DNA of 64,000 nt from Delphinapterus leucas (GCF_002288925.2 NW_022098069.1:77530828-77594827); one strand, 5' to 3'; counted from the stretch's first letter, positions 45,336 to 57,827 are shown. Notes: a model not told the origin generated them from the letters alone. Made by a program: numbers and translations.

Positions 45336-46629
45336 CAGCTCCTACAATTGTGTTTTGCTGTGATTTAAAACTTTTTCATTGTTCCTAGAATTATTTATTG
45401 ATGTTTATTAATATTTGATGGGGTTGTTAATCTCTAGTGAATTAGATTTTTAAAAAAATACCCCCTTCACCCATTTCTCCCACCTCCTCTTCTTTTTTTT
45501 TGGGTCTAAGACACTTAAAATCTTTCAATTGGATAAAAGATCTATTAGACGCTTTTTAATAAAAAAGTCCAAAAAGCTTTTAAAAATATTTCATATCCCC
45601 CTTGTGGAAAATACAAACTTTTATCATAACATTGATTAAAATAAAGCTCAAGAAAATTGAGATTCTCTTACTTTCTCTAATTGTGAAATATTTTATAAAT
45701 TTTAATAGTTCGTAGTTAAACGTTGCAGAGCAAAAATGCTTCAAATGAAATGTTTTTAAATAGTTTTTTATTTCAGATGTTTTAAATATTTTGTATAGTT
45801 TCATTATTGGAATTAGTGACTTTTTAAATTATGAAATTCATATGGAAATTTTATGGAAATTGCTATTTCATATATATATATGTATATTACCTTGACATAA
45901 TTCTTTGAATATCCCAAATTTATATTATAAGAAATTATATAAAATATCTAATTTATCAGAAGTTAAATTCATTACCTTTTTAAAATTCCATCTTGTACTC
46001 ACTGAAATTTATTCTAAATCACATCTTTAGGTCAAACACATTCCCTAGAAATCCAGATAAGAAAAAGATTAAGCAAGTAACAGTTAAAAGCCTAATTAGT
46101 GTATTTCACCTTCATCATCAAACCTAAGGAGAGAAGTGATCAAAACCTTTTAATGGTCAGAAATTAGTGAGTTTGTAGGCATATCTTTCATTTAAAATAA
46201 CTGTTTTCTACATTATTTCTGAAGGTCAGTTTTTGGCCTCATTTGGAAGAGGTTCAAAAATTTTAGATTTAAAAGAAAATTGTAGAATGATATTTTTAAA
46301 ACCTTATTTCACACATACATTTTTCATAATTGAAGTATATGAAAGTGGTAGAAATTAATTCCACAAAATTATTAAAAATCTAAACTTAATTGCAAAATTA
46401 GTCATGATTATATTTATATAGTATTAATTATTTTATTTTTTATGTTAACACATTGTTTTTAACATTTTTAAAGCAGAATAATTTAAATTATATTTTCAAA
46501 TGGGAAAATAAAAGCATATACTTGAAACCTGTAAAGACTCAAATTAAAATGAAAGAAATTATGAACAAATTCAAACATATTGATTTTTTTTTAAGGGTTA
46601 GAAAGCCCTAGAGCAATTTATTTTATTTA
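45336..46629. other. Unique AT-rich DNA
   Basis: No gene or repeat is recognised in about 1.3 kb of very AT-rich sequence. Short TA runs occur near 45870. Confidence 0.45.
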
Positions 46630-47366
46630 TTGATTGATTTTTACATCTTTATTGGAGTATAATTGCTTTACAATGTTGTGTTAGTTTCTGCTGTATACTA
46701 AAGTGAATGTATACATATATCCCCATATCCCCTCCCTCTTGAGCCTCCCTCCCACCCTCCTTATCCCACCCCTCTAGGTGGTCACAAAGCACCTAGATGT
46801 GCTATGCAGCTGCTTCCCACTAGCTGTTTTACATTTGGTAGTGTATATATGTCCATGCCACCCTCTCACTTCATCCTAGCTTCCCCTTCCCCCTACTCCT
46901 ATGTCCTCAAGTCCATTCTCTACATCTGCATCTTTATTCCTGTCCTGCAACTAGGTTCATCAGAACCATTTTTTTTAGATTCCATATACATGTGTTAGCA
47001 TATGGTATTTGTTTTTCTCTTTCTGACTTACTTCACTCTGTATGACAGACTCTAGGTGCATCCACCTCACTACAAATAACTCAATTTTATCTCTTTTTAT
47101 GGCTGAGTAATATTCCATTGTATATATGTGCCACATCTTCTTTATCCATTTATCTGTCGATGGACATTTAGGTTGCTTCCATGTCCTGGCTATTGTAAAC
47201 AGTACTGCAATGAACATTGTGGTACATGACTCTTTTTGAATTATGGTTTTCTCTGGGTATATGCCCAGTAGTGGGATTGCTGGATCATATGGTAATTCTA
47301 TTTTGAGTTTTTTAAGGAACCTCCATACTGTTCTCCATAGTGGCAGTATCAATTTACATTCCCAGA
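46630..47366 (-). mobile_element. 5'-truncated L1 with ORF2 end
   Basis: Reversed L1 from 'acatctttattggagtataa' through the C-rich 3' UTR and the ORF2 C-terminus. On the minus strand the frame reads [20 protein letters not shown] and on to [14 protein letters not shown] and LTHVYGI segments (about 46975-47360), ending at the normal ORF2 stop. Similarity stops near 47366. Only the last ~120 codons remain, so the copy is inactive. Confidence 0.9.
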
Positions 47367-47484
47367 AACATAGTGATATTTGAAAGAGTAGATGATTTAA
47401 AATCAAAGAATCTTTTATATTAATCATTAACAGTTTTTGATTATTGGTAAAAGGCATTTTCATTTATGTAAATTAATTCATATA

Positions 47485-47640
47485 ATTATCATAGTATTAG
47501 TACTTCCCACATTTATAAAAGAGAAAATTAAGCCAAAATATAGTTATGGTCCAAGATAACTGTCATAGCCAGGATTTAAACATATGCTCTTTGTGCTGGT
47601 GTAAAAGTTTAAATCACTATGTTATGAGGTGGCTACCTCA
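47485..47640 (-). repeat. MIR SINE
   Basis: 'acttcccacatttataaaag', 'agaaaattaagccaaaatat', 'catagccaggatttaaacat' and 'aaatcactatgttatgaggt' follow reversed MIR: ccccattttacagatg, aggaaactgaggc, cagccaggattcaaacc, and ttaaccactatgctatac. Confidence 0.65.
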
Positions 47641-47874
47641 TATTTAACTTGATTGCCTAGAAAAGAGAAACACTATACCATTTACAAAGAGTGAATTGAT
47701 TCATAAGATTTACTTGCAATTTGTGACTGGCTAAACAAGTCTATTTCACTGGAGAGACAGATTCGAACAACTGCATGAAGTCATTACTCTTGCACTGATA
47801 CATGTATATAAACACATACATATATACATTGTGTCCATTTGTTTCTATCAGGTTTCTGTTTATATGTGTGTACA

Positions 47875-48212
47875 CAGTTGGTCCTCGCTATCTGTGGGTT
47901 CCACATCCTGGTATTCAACCAACCATGGGCCAGAAATATTCAGGAAAAAGATTCCAGAAAGTTCCCAAAAGTGAAATTAATTCGCCATGCACCAGCAACT
48001 GTTTACATAGAATTTACATTGTATTTGCAACTATTTTTTATAACATTTATATTGTATTAGGTATTATAAGTAACCAAGAGATGATTTAAAGTATATGGGA
48101 GAATATGTGTAGATTATATGCAAATACTATGCCATTTTATGTAAGGGACTTAAGCATCTGTGGATTTTGGTATCTCTGGAACCAATCCCCCATGGATACT
48201 GAGAGATGACTG
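47875..48212 (+). mobile_element. MER2 (Tigger-type) DNA transposon
   Basis: A near-complete 338-bp non-autonomous Tigger element. It starts 'cagttggtcctcgctatctg' with 'gtgggttccacatcctggt' and 'attcaaccaaccatggg', and ends 'ccccatggatactgagagat' then 'gactg'. The ends are inverted repeats, and TA follows the right end. Length and order fit the MER2 family. There is no transposase. The 73- and 95-codon frames across it are chance. Confidence 0.85.
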
Positions 48213-48984
48213 TATATATATTTTATATGTGTGTGTATATATGTCTATTTTTAATTAATTAATTATTGTTATTATTTTTTGGGTCTGGGGAATTTGTAGA
48301 GATATTGTTTGTCAACTAAAATGAGAAAAATTCTTGGCCAGAAATAAAACAATTAAATTAAATGCACCATCTAACAAGCAATTTTAAGCTCAATTCCAGA
48401 ATCTCTTTCAGAGTTGAAAGACCCCTGTGCTCCAGACCAGGAAGTTAAAAGAAAAACAAACAAAAAAGATGTGCTTTAAGAAATTTACAACCTAATTGAA
48501 GAGAAGAAATGAGCACTTGGGAGTATAAATGATGTTTTTAGTAGCTGACAACTTGGATAGAAACACTATTATTTCCTTGAGCTTAGAATTTAAATTTGGA
48601 ATTTTTCTAATCCTAATCAATCTTAACTTTGACTACATTTTGCAATGCAGGAGATGGTTTTTAAAAACCCGTATATCCTGGCACTGCTCAGATATACTGA
48701 TTCAGAATTTCTGGGAACTAGTTATTTGCATGTTTCCAAAATTTCTGCATAGTGGAGAAACTTTATTTTAGAAATTTCTATTGTGAATAAATTCCTCCAT
48801 TTTGTTTTCGGTAAAGTATTTTATTTCACCCACATTTTTGATTAATTTATTTGAGCATAAAATTCCGATTGACACCTATTTTCTTTTAATTCTTTAAAGA
48901 TATTGTTTAACTGTATTATGACTTCCTTCTGCTGTTTTGATTTCTTTGTAGAAAACCTATGTCATGTCACCAATTGCTTTTATT
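48213..48984. other. Unique DNA with TA/TG tracts at the start
   Basis: 48213-48245 is a short (TA)/(GT) tract and 48250-48285 is AT-simple. The rest has no recognised gene. From about 48780 an old L1-like texture may begin. Confidence 0.4.
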
Positions 48985-50175
48985 AAAAAAACTTTTATTG
49001 AAATATATTAAATATTCTTTGAATATTTAAGTATATTATTAATTTATTGGAGTATGTTAAATATACAGAAAGATATTACAAGTTTACAGCTTAATGAATT
49101 CCACAAATCGACAGTGCAACCAATTCCCATCCATGAGTCAGCAACGCATCACCAACACCCCAGAACCCCTGCTCAGGTTCCTTCAAAATTATTAACATTT
49201 TTCCTCTAACTGGTACATATTATTCATTCTTCTACTAAGCTTCATTATTTTTTCTTGCTTTTAGATTTACCTAAATGGGATATACAGTACATACTAATTT
49301 ATATTTGACTTCTTTTGCTCAATGTTGTGTTTATGACATTTATACATATTGATTCATGTGTATAGTTTGTTCATTCTCACTGCTATACAGTATTGCATTG
49401 TGTGACTATATTAAAATATCTCTCCTTTATGCTTTTGATGACATTTGAATTCAGAAGAGCAGTTATAAATATTCTAGCACATGTTTTGGTTTTGTTTATT
49501 TGGTGAACATACGTACATAATTCTGTTAGGATTATACCTAGGAGCTGAACTTCCTGGGCTACAGGTTAGGCATATTCTGCCTGAGTAGATACCTTAAAAA
49601 CATTTCCTAAAAGACTTGTACAAATTTACAGTCTCACCAACAGTTTATGTGGGTTCTAATTGCTTTGACTGTCACCAACATTTGGTATTTTTCACTTTTT
49701 TCATTTTAGCCATTTTGGTATGGTGAGTTGTATCATATATGGTTTTCATTTGATTCCCCAGTGACTAATGTGATTGAGTATCTTATGCTTATTGGACATC
49801 TAGTTACCTTCTCTCATTGTCTTTTCAAGGCTTTTGTCCATTTTGTCCATTTATTTCTATCAGGTTTGTGCCTTTTTCTTGTTTTCTGCCTATTCTTGAG
49901 ACAAGACATTTTTTTTGTTTTGTTTTGTTTTGTTTTTTGCGGTACGTGGGCCTCTCACTGTTGTGGCCTCTCCCGTTGCGGAGTACAGGTTCCGGAAGCA
50001 CAGCCTCAGCGGCCATGGCTCATCGGCCTAGCCGCTCCGCGGCATGTGGGATCTTCCCGGACCGTGCATGAACCTGTGTCCCCTGCATCGGCAGGTGGAC
50101 TCTCAACCACTGCGCCACCAGGGAAGCCTGAGACAAGACATTTAATAGATATATGACTAGCAAATTATCAGACTG
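48985..50175 (-). repeat. Old L1M fragment split by a SINE
   Basis: Reversed old L1: 'aacttttattgaaatatatt', 'tacagcttaatgaattccac', 'ggattatacctaggagctga', 'acagtctcaccaacagttta', 'gccattttggtatggtgag' and 'tcttatgcttattggacatc' give the L1 3' UTR and then the ORF2 3' part. The text resumes after the SINE ('gatatatgactagcaaatta'). Stops abound, so the copy is ancient. Confidence 0.75.
49897..50143 (-). mobile_element. CHR-type SINE, short form, within L1M
   Basis: Reverse-oriented CHR SINE with a T-rich (TTTTG)n-like tail (49909-49937), then 'gcggtacgtgggcctctcac', ending at 50128 with the reversed 5' end. A perfect 15-bp duplication 'tgagacaagacattt' is at 49897-49911 and 50129-50143. Opposing frames that cross it are spurious. 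Confidence 0.95.
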
Positions 50176-50254
50176 ATTTTTAAGATGTAATTTAATTGAG
50201 ATGCCACTATCTCTAATTTTATTTTTTATTCTAGAAACTGCCATGTGTCTAGTA

Positions 50255-50780
50255 AACACTCCAGTTAGCATCTGAAATTTAGTGGCATAAAACAACTATT
50301 TTATGAAGCTTACAGGGATTATGTAGATCAGGAATCCAGGGAGAGCACAGCAGGGTTAGCTTCTCTCTGCTCCAAAATGGATGGGGCCTCAGCAGCAAAG
50401 ACTTGAACAGCTGGGGCATGGAATCTTCAGGGGGTCTCTCCACTTAAATGTCTGATACCTCGGCTGTGGTGATGCTAAGGCTGGGTGGGGCTTGAGCAGT
50501 GGAATGCAGCCCGTACATGTGGCCTCCCCATGTGGCTTGAGCCGAAGCTTCTCACAGCATTGGGCTGAGTTCCAAGAGGGAAATTCATGAGAGGAAATTT
50601 GCCAAGAGTAAGCATCTGAAAAGAGGAAGGAGCCCCATGACCTCTTCTGACCAAGCTGTGGCAGTTAAGCAGCATCTCCTCCACCACATTTGTTGGTTTA
50701 CAAATTCCAAGGCCATCCCAGATTCAAAGGGAAAGGAATTCAATTTCTCCTCTTGGTAAGAGGGTGATACAGTTGCATTA
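50255..50780 (+). repeat. Old mammalian interspersed repeat, family not named
   Basis: 'tgaaatttagtggcataaaa' with 'caactattttatgaagctta', then 'cagattcaaagggaaaggaa' and 'ctcctcttggtaagaggg', is the common mammalian repeat beginning 'aaaacttagtggcttaaaac' and ending 'ccagattcaaggggtggg'. I recognise the type but not the family name. The 70- and 82-codon minus-strand frames have no function. Confidence 0.5.
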
Positions 50781-50829
50781 TAGAAAAGCGTTTGGAGTAC
50801 AAGACTGTTGCAGTCATCTTTGTAAAAGT

Positions 50830-51960
50830 ACAATCTCTCATAGTATGGAGTTTTTTAATGTGTTCTGTTTGGGGTGTGTTGTGCTTCCTAAATAAGAAAA
50901 TTCATGTTTTATTGTTTTGTCTTCTTTTTATCAATTCTGGGTCATTCTCAGTTATTATATATATTTTTAAAATACAGCCTGCCCCTCATTTTCTATTTTT
51001 TCTTCTTTTTGAAATCCAGTAAGGCAAATTTAGGACCCTCTCATTTATCCATTATTTTCATCACCTCTTATTTCTGCTTCTCGTAAAAGTATCCTGCAAA
51101 TCTGCGTAATTTCTTCACGTCTGCATCCAGCAGCATCAATTATCTTGTCATCCATATCTAGTTAACTGACTTAGCTCTGGATTCTTACTGCCAATGATTC
51201 AATTTGTCAAGTCTAGAAAGTGCATTTGATTCATTATCAGATATACTTGGACCTGTTTGATTATAACTTATTCCTAAATCTTGGGCATGACTCTTTTAAA
51301 CATTTATATGTACCTATTTGTATTTTATATCTGGTTACTTAATACCTTAAATCTTCGAGCAGATTAATTGTACTATATGTTGTTTCTATGGATTTTCACT
51401 TGTAGCTGCTTCCTTCTATGTTTAAAGATTTAGGATTATGAACCTTAACAAACAGGATGCTATCTATCTGTAGAAATTCTGTGAAGCTTGCTTTGATGTT
51501 GTGTCTTCAGAGAAAAGTTGCATTTTCAGGTGAATTGAGATGCTACTATCTCAATGCCATTTTAGGTTAATTTCTTAGTTCGGGGTTTCCTGTAATATAC
51601 TCATACTTTAAACTCAAACTCCAAAGCTACATGGGAAGTTGGGGCAGTTAGAGTTTTCAAGTTTTCATGGGCTATATTTTTTCCCATTCAGTGCCAGTAC
51701 AAACAGAAGAGTTACTAGTCATAGCCCTTTATAAGTGGACATATTTTTCTTATTATCCTTGTGGCTAACATGCTCGTTTTGCGTGGGTCTCAGTTTTAGC
51801 CCTCCAGTTTTGGTACACCTAAGCTGTTGTTTCCAGTTCTTGGACAAGTACTTAAACTGCAAGCCTCTTGGTTCTGATATCAGAAAATCCTCCAAAGATA
51901 GCTGTAGTTCAGCTATACTTGCCACTATGTTCTCTACTACTCTCCACTTGGGGGCCCAAA
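50830..51960 (-). repeat. Old L1M 3' UTR fragment
   Basis: 'gggtcattctcagttattat', 'tgaaatccagtaaggcaaat', 'ttaggaccctctcatttatc', 'gtaatttcttcacgtctgca' and 'ttgtattttatatctggtta' follow the reversed 3' UTR of an old L1M subfamily in order. It has no ORF. Confidence 0.55.
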
Positions 51961-52035
51961 GAAGCTTTTTTTTTTTTTTTTTTTTAAACTTATGAACTTT
52001 TGAGTTCAGCTGCATATGTTTTTTTTTTTTTAAAG
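51961..52035. repeat. Two close poly(T) runs
   Basis: A run of about 21 T's (51966-51986) and one of about 14 (52018-52032) lie about 32 bases apart. They may be tails of retro-insertions whose bodies are not recognisable. Confidence 0.7.
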
Positions 52036-53094
52036 TTTATTTTTCAATCCAGGTTTTTGAGTTAGGATACTTTTCAAGTTGTCAGTTTATCTGCATTATC
52101 TATATGGGATATCAAGGCTGCATGACTTTTTAAATGTTATTCAAGTCTCAGTATAGCAAGGTTTTCTTTGAAAATTAATTCTGTATATGACATTTAATCA
52201 TGAATGTAAGCATTTTGAGATTTAAAAAGTCTTAAAAATATGAGCATGTTTTGAATTTTTCTGAGGACTATTTGAATATACTCCAATAAGAGTCATTATG
52301 TAGTTAATTATAGGTTATTTATTAAGAAAGATGGAATTCAACTATAATAATCCTCATGGCTCTTAAGTAACTACTATAGGTGATTCTGCTTTGTTACCAT
52401 GTGTGCTGGATCTACCCGGGTAGCCTTCAGCAGGACCTATTATGTTATTTCTAGTGATGATAACTTGTATTGCAGTACCCTAACCTTGACCCTTTCATAA
52501 AAGATTTACAAATATTGCCTTGTGAGCAGCCTGCAGATTTGGGTTTCTGGAAACCAGCAAGGGCATTTTCAATGGTGGAGACCTGCTTCACCCTCCCTCT
52601 TTAACAAACCCATTGATCTTTAGAACCCGGGGCAGTACTAATCCTTTTGGTCTGATATTTCTTAGCAGGAATTAACTAGAATTTCTTCTTTCTGGAAAGC
52701 TTTAGTAGATAAAATTAGCAGAAATGCTGAACTTGTATTTTGTATGTTTATGCAGAAGTCATAGAGGTATAAATACCTGAAATAAATCTTAAGAGTTTGC
52801 TTCTCACATGTGTGAGGGGTTGTCCTATTAGGAGAGAGTTACCTTTTCCTGTATACTGCTAACATGCAGAATTAGAAGAAATAAGTGAAAATTATGGAGT
52901 CTACTTTTCAACAGAAGCATAATATTTTGTTCAGAAATGGAATAAACAGACATGTGAGAGAATAAGATCCCTGGCATTCAGTATAGTAAACATTTTATAA
53001 CAGTTGCTCCTTGTAAAAGGGGTCTTTGCACTTTTCCAGGGAGAGACCTAAAAACAGTTCCATTCTGAGTCATGGCTTAACAGCATAATATGTA
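52036..53094. other. Unclassified DNA
   Basis: No gene is supported. 52380-52650 has higher GC and may be a decayed LTR, but no family could be assigned. Confidence 0.35.
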
Positions 53095-53185
53095 GTGGAT
53101 CAGTTATCTATTATTGTGTAATAAATTACCATAATAATTGCAGCTTAAAACAATAAACTTGTATTATTTCACACAGAAATGGTTT
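53095..53185 (+). repeat. Fragment of the same unnamed repeat as 50255
   Basis: 'gttatctattattgtgtaat', 'aaattaccataataattgc' and 'agcttaaaacaataaactt' match the start of that repeat family (tgctgcataacaaattacccc, then cttaaaacaac). Confidence 0.45.
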
Positions 53186-53199
53186 GCCCTCTCTCAATC

Positions 53200-54235
53200 C
53201 CACACTTCGAAAAGTAAATACAGCTCTGACTTTTAGATTTATCCTATTTTTAAATATTATTTAAATGGAGTTATATATTATATACTCTCTTCTGTGTGTC
53301 TTAGACCATCTAAATTATTTGTTCCCAGATTTTTCCATGTTTTATATGTAACACTATTTCATTCATTTTAAATTTATAAATAATAATGAATGTGGGAATA
53401 TACCACAATTTATCAATTCTAGTGCTGATGGACATTTGGACTTATGCATATAACATATATATGTATAGCTTTTGAGTATGTTCAGCTTAATATATACTAC
53501 TAGTCTTCCAAAGAGGTTCTACCAATTACACTCCCACTGGTGATGTATGAGTTCCCTTTGCTCTACATCTTCAGCAAAACTTGCAGCCTTTTGTTTTTGT
53601 TTTCTTATGTTGCTCTTTTTATGATGTTTTTATTTTTGCTTTGCTATTCTTGTATGTGTGTACAAGTGTGTGGTTGTGTACTCATTATGGTTTTAATTTT
53701 CATTTCTCTGACATAGTTTGAGCATCTTCTCAAAGGCTTGCTGACCATTTAGATATGTTGTTTTGTGAAGTGCCTGTTTAATTCTTTTGTCTGTTTATCT
53801 ACTAATTTACACATTTACCCAGTATTTATGTTTTGCTTATTAATTTGTAGGATTTCGATAAATATTTTGTGGATACAAGTTCTTTTTGTTTTCTATGTGT
53901 TGAAATATCTTCTTTCATTCTATAGCTTCTCTTATGATCTGAATGGTTCCTTTTTTGGTGCAGAAATTCTTATTATAGCCCAATTTTTTAATATTTTATT
54001 TTATAGGTAGTGCTTTATGTATCATGATTAAGAAACATTGTTAAAGCTTGAGTAATGAATATATTCACCTATGTTTTCCTCTCAAAGCTTTCTTTTTTAA
54101 CTCTGATTTTAGATCTATAAACTACCTATCTGGATTTCACTATATACTTCTCTTTATAGGTTAAGCCAATTTTTTTTTCCATAAAGGTATCAACCAATTA
54201 TTGAAAATAATTTCTAGTTTGCCTTTATTCCTGGA
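53200..54235 (-). repeat. Old L1M fragment (ORF2 3' half)
   Basis: Reversed L1: 'attacactcccactggtgat', 'ccctttgctctacatcttca', 'gttttaattttcatttctct', 'ttgagcatcttctcaaaggc', 'tttcctctcaaagctttctt' and 'accaattattgaaaataatt' give the ORF2 3' half in order. Many stops are present. Confidence 0.75.
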
Positions 54236-54750
54236 GGATATTATTATCGGGGTCTCAAGTGAACACTTGAAGTCTTTACCAGACTATCCTGCTGTAGGGA
54301 TGGGAGGAAGGAGCTGGTTGGGTGTATTAATACAGTCACATGCAAAAAGCAGAACGATGTACTAAAACAATTAGTTAGTAATAGACCATTGGCACTTTCT
54401 CAATAATACTGAGAAATATTATGGAGACACAAATCATCAGAGCAGTATGAATAAGGGCCATGTTATTAAAAATGTTAATTACTGTGCAGACAGTATTAAT
54501 TTCATTATTTAGCATTGCATATAACATATACTATTTAAGTTTACATGCTTTTACATTCTAATTTTATCTTTTCTGCAAAGTTTAACTTTCTTAAAAAACA
54601 TGTTGAGGAATGTTCTTTTGAGTAATCTAACTAGATGTAAATTTTTTTAAATATAAGTAAATAGTAGTTGATATTTCAGAGCAAATAGTGTTTTGGTAAT
54701 TTTGCTATAATAAAAATATAAATTAATTACTGTTCATTTTTAACGGAAGT

Positions 54751-54796
54751 GAAAACTAAATTCCTAGAGAGATGAAAACTAAATTCCTAGAGAGAT
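54751..54796 (+). repeat. 23-bp perfect tandem duplication
   Basis: 'gaaaactaaattcctagag' plus 'agat' occurs at 54751-54773 and is repeated exactly at 54774-54796. Confidence 0.95.
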
Positions 54797-55170
54797 GAAA
54801 TGATTGAGAGAGGCCATATTTCTGGTTAGAAAGAGGGTCTGGATCATTGTATCTGACATATGTGTGTGATATGCTTTCTATTGAAAGCAAAATGGCATTT
54901 TGAGCATGACTCTGTGTGCGTGTGTGTGTATATACAGAGAAACATATATTCATCTTTACTTGTACATTTGGGAAATACATTTGTGGGAATTAATAAATAA
55001 ATATGGTGTCTTTTTACTGTGTTAATGTCAATATTCCTTTCTTTTTATACAATATCACATTTAGGAAATAGAAACAAAAATTTAAACAATGATTTTAAAT
55101 TATTAAGTAAAAATATTAAATAGGCAATGTAGACGTACATGAATTTTAAATTAAGGGTTTTAGAGCAGAT

Positions 55171-55187
55171 CTCTCTCTCTCTCTCTT
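55171..55187. repeat. Short (CT)n microsatellite
   Basis: 'ctctctctctctctct' gives a GAGAGA frame on the minus strand. It is too short to be notable beyond possible length variation. Confidence 0.85.
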
Positions 55188-55749
55188 TAAAGCTCCTCAT
55201 TTGAAAATTGAGGAAAATTTCCAAGTGAGATATAATAGATGGCTTATCTGGTATGTGATTTATCATTGGTAGACACAGTCCTGGATTTCAGCCTATTTAT
55301 ATAAATAGTTGCTTATTTGTAGTGTACAAAAAGTCAAAATTTACCCTAACTTGTTTTTGTGCCTCAGTTGGACCCTAGATTTCTCTATAGTAAAGTAGGG
55401 CATGATATTGTTATGTATCCCATTGTTTTGTTGTAAGCTAACAAATATAAAGGCACTAAAAAATGTACTAAAAATGTCTAGTTTACAATATTATTATAAA
55501 TATTACCATTGACATGTATATACCCATATTTATAGAAATTCAAATATAGCTATAATTTTATATAAATATATATAGAAATATAACTTTATGGAAATATAAT
55601 AAGAATTTTACTTCAATAGTTTATGTAATGTAAATTCCTCAAAAGTTATCTAGAAACTTCTGAAGACTCTCTTTTAATTTTTTTATTTGTGATCAAAGTG
55701 AAGCACTCTTTTAACCCAATATACTGCTTCCAAATTGCCAGTCTAATAG

Positions 55750-55896
55750 TTATTTTAGGAAGGCATGGCTATAAATCTCTTTTGGAAGGACAATGAAATA
55801 TGCTACAACAACAACAAAAATCTGGTACAAACCCCAAATTATATTTGGCAGACACCACAGCCAAATCCGGAAATAGAGCTCTCTGGAAGATCAAAG
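55750..55896 (+). other. Weak candidate exon
   Basis: After a T-rich stretch ending 'gttattttag' (AG near 55759) there is an open plus-strand frame, MAINLFWKDNEICYNNN and onward to IELSGRSK, ending at a donor-like 'aaag|gtaaca' (about 55893-55901). The composition is less AT-rich than the neighbours. I recognise no protein. The frame continues in-line past the donor for another 55 codons with lower quality. Chance is quite possible. Confidence 0.15.
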
Positions 55897-57269
55897 GTAA
55901 CAATTGTTGTCTGTTCTGTTGCCTGGGCCATATACAAAGATTTTGCAGTTAATTTGAGGTTGTGCATACTGATTTCTAAAGGGAAAAATAAGAGCTTAGT
56001 TATTTTCTTTTTGGCAGTTTGGCTTTCTTGTGTATTCTGTTGTATTGGAGGGGGGAAATCTCTTTAAATGATGTTATAATTTATGCTCATTTCCATTACA
56101 GATTCAAAAGTAATATTTTTCATGACCAAGGTCAAGAAAAAAAATCTAAGCTGTGTGATGTATTTTAGTATAATAGTTTATCTTGTGAATATTCTTAATG
56201 TTTATAAAGGGTAATTTACCTGTCAATCCAGTACTACACTGGCATACAAATTAGTGCCTGTAAAGAAAATACTTAAGTGTAGAAACAGCAGGAGAATTGA
56301 AGAAAAGTAGGCAGTCTCCAGAAGCGGTGCCACTTCATTTTCTCATTAAATGGAAACACTTATTCAGAGTCAAAACATGCTATAGTGCATAATATTCCTG
56401 TTTCTTGAAATACTTGCTAATATATTTGTAGTCCATCGGTGTTGATTTCACTGTGTGGTACAGAAGTATATCCAAATGATTACATTTAAAATAATAATTT
56501 TTTACTTCATGAAATGACTGAATTTTATAACTGTCAATGACTCAGCTTCCCATCAATTTGGCGAAGTAACTAGGTCCAAAAAATAAACACCAACAATTTT
56601 CAGTACGTTATTTTTTCCAGTTCTTTAACAAGGTGCTACTCTTTTATATGCTGATATTATAAACCTATTCCAGCTTTACTTATGCGTATTATCTATAAGA
56701 AATAATGAAAATATAAATAAAAGACTGACATCTAAATATCCAACAGCCAAAATGTCAAAGTCATGCTTATTTTTATCTATTCAGACCAAAATGTATTTAT
56801 GGCATATGCAGTTACGCCTTTACAATATACAGTCCAAATCACCAAAGAGAGATTTGCTTTGCTATATAGTCCCTATGAATTCTTCAGTAGCTACCATTTG
56901 ACTTGTTATTTTTGGCAACATCTGTGTTTTCTCAGCTCAGGGCATAAAGAACACATTGCAACCTTAACGCCTCTAAAGAGACCTCCTTTTCCCATTGGAT
57001 AATCACTAACATTTTGGAAGGTTGAACAGACATTCATCCAGTGTGCAATACTAAGCATTTCAGGAATTTACTTGCTGCTGAAACAATTATATGATACCAT
57101 GGAGAGATGTGACAGTAGAGATAATCAGTCTCTCAAGACTACAATGCATTCTTTATATGCATGGTTACAAGTCAGGGCCCCCAGAGAAGAACACTAGGGC
57201 TAACACACAGGGTACCTGCCATTACAAACACATAAAAGGATGAGGAAATGTTTCAACATGATCTAGTAA
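55897..57269. other. Unique DNA
   Basis: No repeat or gene is recognised. From about 57000 the sequence becomes less monotonous, with more balanced base use, up to about 57720. Confidence 0.4.
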
Positions 57270-57452
57270 ATGGAAGGTACAGCTGTTTCATCAAGTTTAA
57301 ATCTAATTGCTTTAGCCCTTGTCACACTAATGGCAACACTGTTCCTGTTACTGCTGATTCAGAAACATGCTGCAGTGTCCATTATGGCAGTCCTTCAATC
57401 TAAAATGAAACACTATCTGTGTGCTTTTATAAGATGGCTATGCAAAGTGTAG
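57270..57452 (+). other. Possible small ORF with a membrane helix
   Basis: A 60-codon frame starts ATGG and reads MEGTAVSSSLN, a hydrophobic run LIALALVTLMATLFLLLLI (residues about 12-30), then a basic tail (QKHAAVS, QSKMKHYL, RWLCKV) and a stop. The layout, a short polar N-terminus, a ~19-residue helix and a Lys/Arg-rich tail, would suit a single-pass membrane micropeptide. The Kozak context is only partial (t at -3, g at +4). No promoter or splice context was found and I recognise no family, so chance remains likely. Confidence 0.15.
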
Positions 57453-57827
57453 CCAGTTAGAAAACACATGGGAATCTTTCTCTCCATTGTTAGGCATATT
57501 TGAAGCACTAATAAGCCTTGAAACTCAATGAAACACACACAACACATATCGAATCAGAAAGGTAACAAATATGTCAAAGGAAATGCCACTCAACATGCAG
57601 CATCCTTTTGGAAAATATTTATGACTTAATTTTTTGTTTGCTAATGGATGCAGCTTTGTCTCTGTGGTCCATTTTTTCCAGCCATAAAAGGCACTTGGCA
57701 AAAGTATTGACTTAAGGAAACTAGTCAATAAATTTCTGATTTAACAATAGTCAACTTCGTATCAAAAGGAACATAGGATTGTAGTTCTTCCCCTACTCAT
57801 TTTATTCAATTACTTAGTAATTGAAGT
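57453..57827. other. Unique DNA
   Basis: No repeat or gene is recognised. An octamer-like 'atgcaaag' lies just before this stretch at about 57440. Confidence 0.4.

Larger units (their letters stand above)
54236..55749. other. Unique AT-rich DNA
   Basis: No gene or recognised repeat apart from the short tandem duplication at 54751 and the CT run at 55171. Confidence 0.4.

Noticed and set aside
47802..48089. 95-codon frame
   Set aside because: It overlaps the MER2 element, which has no coding capacity.
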